Of a stretch of DNA of 64,000 bases, positions 18,726-27,806 are shown piece by piece. The stretch covers positions 325,621 to 389,620 of the forward strand of contig CALRTB020000001.1 in the NCBI GenBank assembly GCA_943371005.1, read 5' to 3'. Numbering within the stretch: position 1 is the stretch's first letter; every line of letters begins with the position of its first letter. Origin of the DNA: MRBY01 sp943371005. GTDB lineage: Bacteria; Cyanobacteriota; Cyanobacteriia; Cyanobacteriales; MRBY01. The translations under genes were made by a program, and so were the position numbers. The notes beneath the pieces are model-generated. The model was not told the origin of the DNA, searched no databases, and saw only the letters and a program-made list of their open reading frames with translations.

Positions 18726-18772
18726 ATTAGCCCACCCAAGCCAGCCGCAGACGCAGCTCCAGCCCAGCGCAT

Positions 18773-18805
18773 AAAAAAAGAGACTTTTTCCTCAATTAGA
18801 AAAAG
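18773..18805 (-). terminator. Weak terminator downstream of leuA
   Basis: CTTTTTC (18784-18790) pairs with GAAAAAG (18799-18805). On the minus strand the stem is followed by a U-rich run from the A tract at 18773-18779. The stem is AT-rich, so strength is doubtful. Confidence 0.4.
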
Positions 18806-18855
18806 CCCCATTTACAAAAAGCTAGAAAAAATGAGCAGATTAACTGCCGCAACAA

Positions 18856-20460
18856 CTACAGGGAAGCCTTCGCTGGATTAGCTGAAACATCTTCCTGAAG
18901 GGCTGCATATAGACGATTCAAAGCGCTGATATATGCCCGAGCCGACGCCACCACAATATCTGTATTTGCCGCATGGCCAGAATAAATTCGTCCCTCGTGC
19001 CGCAGACGAATCGTAACTTCACCAATGGCGTCAATACCTGCCGTTACCGACTGTACAGAATATTCAATTAATTCATTGGGCACCTGCACAACCCGGTTAA
19101 TGGCCTTATAAATGGCATCCACAGGCCCGGTACCAATGGCGGCATCGGTTAATTCTTTTCCTCCGGGGGTGCGAATCGTAATGGTGGCCGTGGGTTGGGC
19201 ATGGTCACCACAGGAAACTTGCACTAGCTCCAGACGGAATAATTCGGGAGGTTGTTGGGTTTCGTCCTTGACGATCGCCTCCAAATCCCAGTCGGTAATT
19301 TCTTTCTTCTTATCGGCTAGATCTTTAAAGCGTAAAAAGGCTTTGTTGAGGTCATTGTCAGACAGATCGAACCCTAATTCTGCTAAGCGGGTGCGGAAAG
19401 CATTCCGACCAGAATGTTTACCCAAGATAATTTGATTATCGGTCAAACCAATGGACTGGGCATCCATGATCTCGTAGGTGAGCTTGTTTTTCAGGACGCC
19501 ATCCTGGTGAATACCGGACTCGTGGGCAAAGGCATTCAGACCAACAATCGCCTTATTCGCTTGGACAGAAAGCCCCGTAAGATTAGAAACCAGGCGAGAA
19601 GTTTTGTAGATCTCTTTGGTATTGATATTGGTCAAGGGCGCTTCTGAGTCAGCGGGGCGACCGAGGAAAGGATTGTAATACTGGCGGCGCACATGGAGGG
19701 CCATCACCAATTCTTCGAGGGCGGCATTCCCTGCCCGTTCGCCAATTCCGTTGATGGTGCATTCTAGTTGCCGCGCGCCATTTTTTACCGCTTCGAGGAA
19801 ATTGGCCACCGCTAGACCCAGATCGTTGTGACCATGGACAGAGATAATTGCTCGGTCAATGTTGGGGACGTTTTCTTTGATGCCTTTAATCAGAGCGCCA
19901 AATTCAGCGGGGGTTGTGTAGCCGACGGTATCAGGAATATTGACAGTAGTCGCCCCAGCATCAATCACGGCTTCGAGGATCTGGTAAAGGAACTCTGGAT
20001 CCGAGCGGCCAGCGTCTTCGGGGGAAAATTCCACATCGTTGGTAAAGGTTTTGGCGTAGGCCACCATCTCCGGGGCGATCGCCAACACATCCTTGCGACT
20101 TTTGCGGAGTTTGTATTCGAGATGAATATCAGAGGTGGCGATAAAGGTGTGGATTCGATTTTTAAAAGCAGGTTTGAGGGCATTTCCCGCCGCTTCAATG
20201 TCGCCCTTGGTGGCCCGGGCTAGACCACAAATCGTTGGCCCATTTTCTGTGCCGACTTCGGCGGCGATGCGTTGAACAGCATCAAAATCACCCCGACTTG
20301 CCCTAGGGAAACCAGCTTCAATGACATCTACACCAAGTCGCGCTAGGGCACGGGCGATCGCCAGCTTTTCGTCTCCATTGAGGGTTGCCCCCGGAGATTG
20401 TTCACCATCCCGTAATGTTGTGTCGAAAATAATAATGCGATCGTCTTGGTTGTTCATCAT
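18856..20460 (-). CDS. leuA: 2-isopropylmalate synthase
   Basis: LeuA condenses acetyl-CoA with 2-oxoisovalerate, the committed step of leucine synthesis. The 534-residue protein begins with the DTTLRDGEQSPGA metal/substrate motif of the DRE-TIM family. VHGHNDLGLAVAN supplies the two metal-binding His residues, and a full C-terminal LeuA dimer regulatory domain (from about residue 400) is present, so feedback inhibition by leucine is expected. Citramalate synthase is an alternative within the family, but the length and regulatory domain fit LeuA. No T-box or leader peptide was found upstream. Confidence 0.95.
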   Translation of the reverse strand: MMNNQDDRIIIFDTTLRDGEQSPGATLNGDEKLAIARALARLGVDVIEAGFPRASRGDFDAVQRIAAEVGTENGPTICGLARATKGDIEAAGNALKPAFKNRIHTFIATSDIHLEYKLRKSRKDVLAIAPEMVAYAKTFTNDVEFSPEDAGRSDPEFLYQILEAVIDAGATTVNIPDTVGYTTPAEFGALIKGIKENVPNIDRAIISVHGHNDLGLAVANFLEAVKNGARQLECTINGIGERAGNAALEELVMALHVRRQYYNPFLGRPADSEAPLTNINTKEIYKTSRLVSNLTGLSVQANKAIVGLNAFAHESGIHQDGVLKNKLTYEIMDAQSIGLTDNQIILGKHSGRNAFRTRLAELGFDLSDNDLNKAFLRFKDLADKKKEITDWDLEAIVKDETQQPPELFRLELVQVSCGDHAQPTATITIRTPGGKELTDAAIGTGPVDAIYKAINRVVQVPNELIEYSVQSVTAGIDAIGEVTIRLRHEGRIYSGHAANTDIVVASARAYISALNRLYAALQEDVSANPAKASL

Positions 20461-20858
20461 TTCCCGCTCCCTTAGCGTGAAAATAGTCTAAATAAAAACT
20501 CTATGTTGATTGGAATAAAAGTACTGGCTATACCCAATTTTAAGGAGTCAATAGCTATCTCCCTAGGATAAACCAATTCTTTAAGAATTAGATATTCTGC
20601 CGTAAAAAAGGACTAGTGGCATTAGTCCAAGGCATAACAGATGGTCAGGCGCAACAGGTTACTTCCCTCGCAGGCAGCTTGGTGAGACAAAATCCAGAAT
20701 ATCGGTATCGGACAAGAGGAGAGTTATGGTTGCTAATTATTGAGGACACCCATGTTACTAGAGCACAACACTCGTTTTTGGCCTGAGTTTAGTCAACAAT
20801 AGTGATCAATAATCAACAATTTAAGAAATTTAAAAGCCTTTACAATTGCCGTAATTAG
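20461..20858. other. Intergenic region between leuA and the NYN-protein gene
   Basis: About 400 bases. The left part is AT-rich leuA promoter DNA with no clear boxes. The middle contains a 56-codon open frame (listed separately) whose coding-like sequence contrasts with the AT-rich flanks. Nothing else was recognised. Confidence 0.5.
20616..20786 (+). CDS. Small open frame or gene remnant, unidentified
   Basis: From a GTG at 20616 the frame runs 56 codons to TGA. The product is well mixed in composition and includes RYRTRGELWLLIIED, which looks like folded-protein sequence rather than translated spacer. AAGGA ends only a few bases before the GTG, closer than ideal. I recognise no family. It may be a small gene, or the surviving fragment of a larger gene whose 5' part is lost, because the frame is closed by a stop 27 bases upstream of the GTG. 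Confidence 0.3.
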   Translation: MALVQGITDGQAQQVTSLAGSLVRQNPEYRYRTRGELWLLIIEDTHVTRAQHSFLA

Positions 20859-21377
20859 TTAAGGTTCTGTTTTTTCAATTTCAGCCCGCAGATTATTTAA
20901 GTCAATGTAACAATCTGTAGCATTTCTCAGTTCCCGCGCAATCATTCCTTCCGTTGAAACAACGGTAATGTGAGTGTTTTTTGAGCGCAAAAGTTCAATC
21001 GCCCGTTCAAAATCACCATCACCACTAAATAAAATAACTTGATCGTATTGATCGACTGTATTAAACATATCGACCACAATTTCAATGTCTAAATTTGCTT
21101 TTTGAGAGTAGCGACCAGAGACATCATCATAGTATTCTTTGAGAATTTTTGTGCGTACCGTATAACCCAGACTAATTAAAGCATCCCGGAAACCCCGCTG
21201 ATCTTGGGAGTCCTTTAGGCCTGTGTACCAAAAGGCATTAATCAGGCGCACGGTGGGATCGCAAGTAAAATAATCTAAAACACGACGGGGGTCAAAAAAC
21301 CAATTATTTTTCTGCTGTGCATAAAACATATTATTCCCATCTACAAAAATAGACAGGCGACGCTGATAAAAGTTCAT
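20859..21377 (-). CDS. LabA-like NYN domain protein
   Basis: The 172-residue protein is a single NYN (DUF88, PIN-like) domain. The acidic residues of the putative nuclease site are visible: Asp13 in FVDGNNM, NLDIEIVVDM in the middle and SGDGDF near residue 120. The family includes LabA, which affects circadian output in Synechococcus elongatus, and predicted RNases. The PIN-like fold suggests RNA cleavage, but activity has not been shown for most members. It stands alone. Confidence 0.88.
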   Translation of the reverse strand: MNFYQRRLSIFVDGNNMFYAQQKNNWFFDPRRVLDYFTCDPTVRLINAFWYTGLKDSQDQRGFRDALISLGYTVRTKILKEYYDDVSGRYSQKANLDIEIVVDMFNTVDQYDQVILFSGDGDFERAIELLRSKNTHITVVSTEGMIARELRNATDCYIDLNNLRAEIEKTEP

Positions 21378-21649
21378 AGCAAAATTAGCCCTAAAATAAT
21401 AGGGTGATTTTTAAATATAGGGTTTTAGTTTGGGTTTAAATAAAGGGAAAAAATTTATTCCCTCGCAGTAAAAATAAAAGAGAAATATAGTGTAGGTTAG
21501 CAGATGGACTAGGCCAGGGCTTTTCTACGGAATAAGGTATAAAAATAAGTCTATCGGCCTATTGTAAAGGCTAAGGGATCGTTTCGGCAATGATAAAAAA
21601 TAGAGGCGATCGCCTGTAGAGTAAACAAGATTGAAGCCAGCAAAAGATC

Positions 21650-22156
21650 ATGAATTTTCTCCGGAAAAAGCAATTACAGCAACGCCTGAGGGAAGATCCG
21701 TACTATCGCCTCCGTTCCCTCGAAGAAGTCGCCCTCGCTGCGGCCATGGGAATTAAGATCGATGTTAACCAAGCTACCGTCGATGATTGGCTCCGTCTGC
21801 CAGGCATTTCCATCCACCAGGGGCGATCGCTCGTGCAGCTCACCAGTCAGGGAGTGCAGTTCTACAGCCTCGACGATGTGGCAGCAGCTTTAGGGGTTCC
21901 TGTGCAGCGTCTCCAGCCCTTGGCTGTGATCCTCAGTTTTGCCTACTATGCACCAGAATTAGCGCCAGCACAAATTAATCTGAACCGCGCTGACCTTAAG
22001 ACGCTAGTCAATTTTGGCGTCGAGGCTCCCCTAGCCCAACGAATTATTACAGAACGACAACAGGGTCATTACCGTGATTTCGCAGATTTACAGAGTCGGT
22101 TGCAGCTTTCCGGCGCTCAGATCATGCAGTGGTTGCACGTATTTCGCTTTTCGTGA
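21650..22156 (+). CDS. Helix-hairpin-helix (ComEA-like) protein
   Basis: The 168-residue protein has two helix-hairpin-helix units: INVNQAT-type sequence IDVNQATVDDWLRLPGIS near residues 37-55 and INLNRADLKTLVNFGV near 112-130. These hairpins bind DNA non-specifically in ComEA and related proteins. No signal peptide or membrane helix is seen, so it is not a standard surface ComEA; a cytoplasmic DNA-binding role is more likely. It precedes the rhomboid gene on the same strand by 69 bases. Confidence 0.75.
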   Translation: MNFLRKKQLQQRLREDPYYRLRSLEEVALAAAMGIKIDVNQATVDDWLRLPGISIHQGRSLVQLTSQGVQFYSLDDVAAALGVPVQRLQPLAVILSFAYYAPELAPAQINLNRADLKTLVNFGVEAPLAQRIITERQQGHYRDFADLQSRLQLSGAQIMQWLHVFRFS

Positions 22157-22225
22157 ACATAGCCGTCCGATTAACCACGAAACTTGTTAACGTGGGAAGA
22201 AATATTATGATTTTTCGCCGAATCC

Positions 22226-22834
22226 ATGACCCATCAGCGCGATCCCGAAGCCCAGGCTGTTGCCCAGGAATTAAAACAGCAAATCACCATTCTGGGTTTG
22301 TTTCTAGCGAGTTTTTGGGGCCTGGAAATTAGTGATCAGTTCGTTTTTCAAAATCTTTGGCGGGGTGGCCTAGATGTGTTCGGCATTCTGCCCCGACAAC
22401 TGCTGGGACTAAGGGGAATTTTCTTTGCGCCCTTTCTCCATGGTGGTTTCCAGCACCTCGTCACCAACTCGATCCCCTTTGCTCTGTTGGGCTGGCTTGT
22501 GATGCTTGACCGCATCCGTGACTTTTTTACGGTCACCTTAATCACAATGCTGGTCGGTGGCTTAGGGGTGTGGCTCATTGGTGCCCAAAATTCTGTGCAT
22601 ATTGGGGCCAGTATTTTAATTTTTGGATATTTAGGATTTTTGTTATTCCGGGGTTACTTTCGGCGGGATATTCCATCCATTGCCGTTTCGCTCCTGGTGT
22701 TTTTTCTCTATGGGGGGGTGCTCTGGAGTGTCCTACCGACGACCCCAGGAGTATCTTGGGAGGGGCATTTATTTGGACTCATTGGCGGGGCGATCGCCGC
22801 GAAATATCTCAACCCCCGTTCCCCTCGCCGCTGA
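22226..22834 (+). CDS. Rhomboid family intramembrane serine protease
   Basis: The 202-residue protein has about six transmembrane helices. The catalytic dyad is visible as Ser129 in HIGASI and His181 in WEGHLFG, with the conserved Asn in HLVTNS and His in FLHGGFQH of the oxyanion and gating region. The usual GxSG motif is GASI here, so the Gly after the serine is replaced. Such variants are found among predicted active rhomboids, but activity is less certain. The substrate is unknown. Confidence 0.85.
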   Translation: MTHQRDPEAQAVAQELKQQITILGLFLASFWGLEISDQFVFQNLWRGGLDVFGILPRQLLGLRGIFFAPFLHGGFQHLVTNSIPFALLGWLVMLDRIRDFFTVTLITMLVGGLGVWLIGAQNSVHIGASILIFGYLGFLLFRGYFRRDIPSIAVSLLVFFLYGGVLWSVLPTTPGVSWEGHLFGLIGGAIAAKYLNPRSPRR

Positions 22835-22872
22835 TTCATTTCCCCGTTTGTGCTGCTTCTTCGGGCCGGCCG

Positions 22873-23319
22873 CTATTCTGGGTCATTTGTCTCAAGCATT
22901 TGTTCCGTAACGGCTGCTGATTCTGTCATGTCCAAGGGCGCATTGGTGTTTTGCCACAGGGCAAAGGCAGAGACGGCCATTAGGATCACCGAGGCGATCG
23001 CCAAACTCCCCGCCGCTAAGTGGTGCTCCCAAGACCACACTTGCCAAAATTTTCGGGGTAAGGGGGCCATTTTTACACCGGGTTGCTCTTCCGGGGCGAT
23101 CGCCAATGCTCCGGCATCGTTGAGATAAATCAATCGCAATTGCATCAACCGCAGCAGAGCTTGATCAATATCTTCGCCGCTGGCCTTTTCCGTGAGAAAT
23201 TCTGCAGTCCAGACTTGAAAATACTGTAAATTCAACTCCTCTGGCTTCGTTTGGTTTTGCTGAAAATGGAGCCAATGGTAAAGGAGAGTTTCGCAGGGGG
23301 TAAGGCGTTCTTTGATCAT
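22873..23319 (-). CDS. Hypothetical single-pass membrane protein
   Basis: The 148-residue protein has a cytoplasmic-looking N-terminal region of about 100 residues (helical; MIKERLTPCETLLYHWLHF), then one transmembrane helix near residues 102-122 (LAAGSLAIASVILMAVSAFAL) and a short acidic tail. I do not recognise the family. It converges on the rhomboid gene with a 38-base gap. A terminator for moaA separates it from the gene upstream. Confidence 0.7.
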   Translation of the reverse strand: MIKERLTPCETLLYHWLHFQQNQTKPEELNLQYFQVWTAEFLTEKASGEDIDQALLRLMQLRLIYLNDAGALAIAPEEQPGVKMAPLPRKFWQVWSWEHHLAAGSLAIASVILMAVSAFALWQNTNAPLDMTESAAVTEQMLETNDPE

Positions 23320-23379
23320 AGGTTTGGACTAATGCACAAATCGAAATTTATTCGGTAACATTTGCTACAAATATTCTAG

Positions 23380-23404
23380 AAAAAAAAGCTCCCTTTGGGG
23401 AACT
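23380..23404 (-). terminator. Intrinsic terminator downstream of moaA
   Basis: On the minus strand AGTTCCCC (from 23404) pairs with GGGAGCT around a short loop, followed by seven U residues from the A tract at 23381-23387. Confidence 0.75.
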
Positions 23405-23466
23405 CGATTCACGTTTATTGACGTTTTGTGTCCAGAAATGTAATGAAGCCCGGACAATACAGCCCT

Positions 23467-24471
23467 TTAGCCGCCAATTTGCGACATGGTGCGGCCATAT
23501 TGACCTGTAGTGGTGCCCATATCGCGCATTTTGAAATTAATCTCCGGTTTTTGGTCGAGAAGCGCTTTGACCTTCGCCCGAATTTCCCCAGGATGAACCC
23601 CCGTCCGGAGTAATGTTTTGAGATCCATTTGTGCCGCTTCATTCAGCAGGCAAGGCCGGAGCCAACCATCTGCCGAGAGGCGCATCCGATTACAGCGATC
23701 GCAAAAACATTCAGACATTTGGGAAATAAACCCAAGCGTCCCCTTCGCCCCCGGAATTTTGAAAATATCTGCCGGGCCATTGCCCTGAACCAGTGCCGTT
23801 TCTAAACCCCATTTCGCCCGGATTCGCTGCCGCAATTCTTCCGAAGGAATCCAGGCCCGTTCATTAAATAATTTGTCGTTGCCGATGGGCATAAACTCAA
23901 TAAAGCGCACATGCCAATGGCGATCGCCCGTCAACGCCGCGAGATCCAACACCTCTTGATCATTCACCCCAGGGATCACCACCACATTGAGCTTGAGGGG
24001 GTCAAAACCGACGCGATGGGCAGCTTGGATGCCATCCCAAGTTTGTTGCCAGCGGCTCTTCCCCCGATTACCAATAATTTGATCAAAGGTCTCAGGATTC
24101 AAAGAATCTAGGCTGATATTGAGGCGATTGAGACCCGCATCATAGAGATCTTGAGCCATATCTGCCAGGAGATAAGCGTTCGTGGTCATGGATAAATCCT
24201 CTACCCCCGGCAAGTGGGCGATCGCCCGGACGAGAGGCACTAACTGGGGGCGCAGGAGAGGCTCTCCCCCCGTAAGGCGAAATTTACTAAATCCCAAGGG
24301 GATAAATACCTGTTCGAGGAGCGTTAAGATTTCCCCATTGCTCAGTTGCTCTGAGGTCAGCAAATATTGCAAGTTCGCTTCGTCCGGAACGCAGTAATGG
24401 CAACGAAAATTACATCGATCAATCAAGCTAATGCGGAGATAATCTACCGGATTCATGCTTACTGCTACCAC
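23467..24471 (-). CDS. moaA: GTP 3',8-cyclase (molybdenum cofactor step 1)
   Basis: MoaA rearranges GTP to start molybdopterin synthesis. The 334-residue radical SAM protein has the N-terminal cluster motif CNFRCHYC (Cys20, Cys24, Cys27). FRLTGGEPLLRP contacts SAM. The second cluster, which binds GTP, is CFCDRCNRMRL plus a later Cys in LRPCLL. The C-terminal Gly-Gly required for MoaA activity is present (SQIGG). An internal Met at position 6 is an alternative start. No other moa gene is adjacent. Confidence 0.96.
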   Translation of the reverse strand: MVAVSMNPVDYLRISLIDRCNFRCHYCVPDEANLQYLLTSEQLSNGEILTLLEQVFIPLGFSKFRLTGGEPLLRPQLVPLVRAIAHLPGVEDLSMTTNAYLLADMAQDLYDAGLNRLNISLDSLNPETFDQIIGNRGKSRWQQTWDGIQAAHRVGFDPLKLNVVVIPGVNDQEVLDLAALTGDRHWHVRFIEFMPIGNDKLFNERAWIPSEELRQRIRAKWGLETALVQGNGPADIFKIPGAKGTLGFISQMSECFCDRCNRMRLSADGWLRPCLLNEAAQMDLKTLLRTGVHPGEIRAKVKALLDQKPEINFKMRDMGTTTGQYGRTMSQIGG

Positions 24472-24644
24472 GACAAATAAAGAACAGGCTTCCTTCGAGG
24501 ATACAGAATATAACGATCTTCTGTCTGGTTCAGATCAGACTTTAAAAAAGAATCGATTTGTGTTATTTTGTTCGGAATATTTATTTGCTCTATAAATACC
24601 GTTTTTAATATCCCTTCAGCATTCACAATTTTTCCCGATCTCCA

Positions 24645-24670
24645 CAGCAACCCGGCGAATGCTGTTGCTG
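24645..24670. promoter_or_regulatory. Short hairpin in the moaA-guaA divergent region
   Basis: CAGCAAC (24645-24651) and GTTGCTG (24664-24670) form a perfect seven-base inverted repeat with a 12-base loop, about 75 bases before guaA. No T tract follows, so it could be an operator or a leader hairpin. This is a weak call. Confidence 0.3.
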
Positions 24671-24743
24671 GGAAACACGATGCCTTGGATTTTATCCCTG
24701 GCCCACCTTACTGTTAACTTCCACTAGGGATTTTTTGCTGAAC

Positions 24744-26357
24744 GTGACTACGACTCCACTCCAAAAACCGATTGACGCCACCAATACAGGCAGCAGTCTT
24801 CAACGCCAAATTATCGTTATTTTAGACTTTGGCTCTCAATATTCTGAGCTGATTGCCCGAAGAATTCGCGAAACGGAAGTTTACTCTGAGGTTATTTCCT
24901 ATCGCACCAGCGCCGAACAACTGCGGCAACTCAATCCCAGTGGGATTATCCTTTCCGGTGGCCCCAGCTCTGTCTATGACGATTATGCCCCGGCCTGTGA
25001 CCCTGAAATTTGGAATCTAGGGATTCCTGTCCTTGGGGTTTGCTACGGGATGCAGCTGATGGTGAAACAACTCGGTGGCACCGTCGAGCGAGCCAAGCAT
25101 GCAGAGTATGGCAAGGCTTCTATCTTCATCGATGATCCCACTGATCTTCTGACCAATGTGGAGGAAGGTTCCACCATGTGGATGAGCCATGGGGATTCCT
25201 GTATGCAGTTACCCGATGGTTTTGAAGTCCTTGCCCATACGGACAATACTCCTTGTGCGGCGATCGCCCACCATGGCCGCCAACTCTACGGGGTACAGTT
25301 CCACCCAGAAGTGGTTCATTCCCAAGACGGGATGGCTCTCATCCGGAATTTTGTTTACCACATTTGTAAATGTGAACCCACCTGGACAACAGAAGCCTTT
25401 GTTGAAGACGCGATTCGGGAGATTCGGGCCCGGGTCGGTGATCAACGGGTACTCCTAGCTCTTTCTGGGGGCGTTGATTCTTCTACTTTGGCCTTTTTGC
25501 TCCACCAAGCCATCGGTGATCAACTGACCTGTATGTTCATCGACCAAGGCTTTATGCGAAAAGGAGAACCGGAACGCCTTGTGGAAATTTTTGATGAGCA
25601 ATTCCACATTCCCGTTGCCTACATCAATGCCCGCGATCGCTTTATCGACAAGCTCGCAGGGGTTACAGATCCAGAAGAAAAACGTCGTCTCATTGGCCAC
25701 GAATTTATCGCTGTCTTTGAGGAAGAATCAAAACGCCTTGGCCCCTTTGATTACCTTGCCCAGGGGACTTTATATCCCGATGTAATCGAATCCGCAGACA
25801 CTAACGTTGATCCCAAAACGGGGGAACGGGTCGCGGTCAAAATTAAGAGTCACCACAATGTCGGCGGCTTACCAGAGGATTTGCGTTTTAAATTGGTTGA
25901 ACCCCTCCGCAAACTCTTTAAGGATGAAGTGCGCAAGGTAGCCGCGAGCATTGGGTTACCCGATGAAATTATTCGTCGTCACCCCTTCCCTGGCCCTGGC
26001 CTCGCAATTCGGATCATTGGAGAAGTCACCGCAGAGCGGTTAAATATTCTCCGGGATGCAGACTGGGTTGTGCGAGATGAAATCAAAAAACAAGGGGTTT
26101 ACAGCGATTTCTGGCAAGCTTTCGCCGTATTGCTGCCGATTCGTAGTGTGGGCGTAATGGGTGATAAGCGCACCTACGCTCACCCCGTTGTGTTGCGGAT
26201 GATCACCAGTGAAGATGGCATGACAGCGGATTGGGCTCGCCCTCCCTATGAGCTTTTGGAAACCATCTCTAATCGCATGGTTAATGAGGTGAAAGGGGTA
26301 AACCGCGTGGTCTATGACATTACCTCGAAGCCCCCTGGCACCATCGAATGGGAGTAA
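24744..26357 (+). CDS. guaA: GMP synthase (glutamine-hydrolysing)
   Basis: GuaA converts XMP to GMP with glutamine as nitrogen donor. An N-terminal class I amidotransferase domain has nucleophile Cys100 (GVCYGMQLM) and His in GVQFHPEV. The ATP-pyrophosphatase domain has the P-loop SGGVDSS at 241-247, and the C-terminal dimerisation domain ends with PPGTIEWE, as expected. Length is about 537 residues. I chose the GTG at 24744; an in-frame TTG at 24735 is also possible, and neither has a good ribosome-binding site. Confidence 0.96.
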   Translation: MTTTPLQKPIDATNTGSSLQRQIIVILDFGSQYSELIARRIRETEVYSEVISYRTSAEQLRQLNPSGIILSGGPSSVYDDYAPACDPEIWNLGIPVLGVCYGMQLMVKQLGGTVERAKHAEYGKASIFIDDPTDLLTNVEEGSTMWMSHGDSCMQLPDGFEVLAHTDNTPCAAIAHHGRQLYGVQFHPEVVHSQDGMALIRNFVYHICKCEPTWTTEAFVEDAIREIRARVGDQRVLLALSGGVDSSTLAFLLHQAIGDQLTCMFIDQGFMRKGEPERLVEIFDEQFHIPVAYINARDRFIDKLAGVTDPEEKRRLIGHEFIAVFEEESKRLGPFDYLAQGTLYPDVIESADTNVDPKTGERVAVKIKSHHNVGGLPEDLRFKLVEPLRKLFKDEVRKVAASIGLPDEIIRRHPFPGPGLAIRIIGEVTAERLNILRDADWVVRDEIKKQGVYSDFWQAFAVLLPIRSVGVMGDKRTYAHPVVLRMITSEDGMTADWARPPYELLETISNRMVNEVKGVNRVVYDITSKPPGTIEWE

Positions 26358-26435
26358 CCTAACCCCCCCTCTGCCCTATGGCATCTCCCCCAAGGGAGAA
26401 TAACTTCCCAATTTTCTCTTTGAAAGAATAATGAG

Positions 26436-26467
26436 GTCCCGCAGGTTAAAACTGTTGGGGCTTTTTT
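26436..26467 (+). terminator. Intrinsic terminator after guaA
   Basis: GTCCCGCAG (from 26436) pairs with CTGTTGGGGC with one bulge around a GTTAAAA loop, followed by T6 at 26462-26467. Confidence 0.7.
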
Positions 26468-26489
26468 CTTTGGGAGTGACTGATCTTGC

Positions 26490-27806
26490 TTAGGTCGCTC
26501 GGGGGAGAGAAACGGAAAATGTTGTGCCCTGATCTTTGCTTTCGACGGTGATTTTGCCTTTATGGTTTTTGGCGATCGCCGCCGCAATGGCGAGACCAAG
26601 ACCGGAGCCAGTACTACTTTCCCCAGGATTCGTCCGGGCGGGATCAAGACGATAGAAGCGGTCAAAAATATTCGGTAAATTGTCAGCGGGAATGCCGATG
26701 CCATTATCTTTGACCGTCACTTGGAGAATTTCCCCTGTCGTTCGTCCTGTTTTTTCCTTGAGGGCCATGGTGACGGTAATTTGTTTGGGTTTATCGCCCC
26801 AATCCCCCGGAAAAGCATAGGCGATCGCATTGCCGATCAGGTTTGTAAAAAGTCGCGCCATTTGATCCCAGTCGCCGAAAATTTTGTAGGGTTCCTCCGT
26901 GGCGGCTTCTCCTAAAATATCCAATTGCAACTCAATTTTTTCCTGGCGACAGCTAGCCCGTTGTTCTTCAATGACTTCTAGCAACAGGGCATCCAAGGGG
27001 ATCAGTTCAAATTCTGCCTGGAGAACCCCGCTATCACTGCGGGCGAGAAATAAGAGATCATTCACTAGACGGCCCAACCGCTGGGTGAGTCGCTCAATTA
27101 CCTTGAGGTTTTGTTGCCGTTGGTCGGGATCTGGGTAGGCGATCGCCATTTGCACATTGGTTTGGATCATCGCAATGGGATTGCGCAGCTCGTGGGACGC
27201 GTCCGCCGTAAATTGCCTTAATTGTTGATAAGACTCCTTTACCGGTTCGATGGCAATGCCAGACAGTAACCAGCCAATCACTGCCCCACAGGTAATCATG
27301 ATCGCGATCCCCAGGCTGAGATCAAGGACTAATTTCCGAATCGGTCGCGTCACCTCAAACCAAGGATGGCTCACCCGTAGATAACCCAAGACGTAGCGAT
27401 CTATTTCGAGGCGATCGGTGATTTGTCGCAGCAGATAATCATTTCCCAGGCGCACCGTTTCTCCCCGGGGATGCCACTCTAGGGGTAAGACTAACGGTTC
27501 CGAAAAGGTTGACCAAAGCAATTCCCCGGCTGGGTTGAAAAACTCCAGGTCAATGCGGTCATCCTCGACGGTGGGGGACTGTTGCCGAAAACTGGCTTCT
27601 AAATTGATGTGGTAGCCCACGGGATCATCTGGCTCAATGATCAGCGATCGCTCCACCACCTCCACCACATGCTTCAGGGTGTCATCGATGCGTTCAATCA
27701 GGGTATAGCGCACATAAAAATAAACCCCCGTCGCGAAAACCAAAAGCAACACTGCGGTGATCGCCGTGTACCAGAGGGCCAGACGATTACGGGTGGTTTG
27801 AAACAT
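26490..27806 (-). CDS. Membrane sensor histidine kinase
   Basis: The 438-residue protein has a transmembrane helix at residues 12-32, a periplasmic sensing region of about 130 residues, a second helix near 165-185, and a cytoplasmic kinase core. Phospho-His205 lies in DASHELRNP; the N box is NLIGNAIAY, and the G boxes are DNGIGIP and GSGLGL. The layout resembles the RppB/NrsS metal- or redox-sensing kinases of cyanobacteria. Its start codon overlaps the stop of the PstS-like gene in the sequence TAATG, so the two are probably translated together. No response regulator gene is adjacent. Confidence 0.9.
   Translation of the reverse strand: MFQTTRNRLALWYTAITAVLLLVFATGVYFYVRYTLIERIDDTLKHVVEVVERSLIIEPDDPVGYHINLEASFRQQSPTVEDDRIDLEFFNPAGELLWSTFSEPLVLPLEWHPRGETVRLGNDYLLRQITDRLEIDRYVLGYLRVSHPWFEVTRPIRKLVLDLSLGIAIMITCGAVIGWLLSGIAIEPVKESYQQLRQFTADASHELRNPIAMIQTNVQMAIAYPDPDQRQQNLKVIERLTQRLGRLVNDLLFLARSDSGVLQAEFELIPLDALLLEVIEEQRASCRQEKIELQLDILGEAATEEPYKIFGDWDQMARLFTNLIGNAIAYAFPGDWGDKPKQITVTMALKEKTGRTTGEILQVTVKDNGIGIPADNLPNIFDRFYRLDPARTNPGESSTGSGLGLAIAAAIAKNHKGKITVESKDQGTTFSVSLPRAT

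Noticed and set aside
24465..24650. 61-codon minus-strand frame upstream of moaA
   Set aside because: AT-rich intergenic DNA with no ribosome-binding site; more likely promoter region for moaA and guaA.
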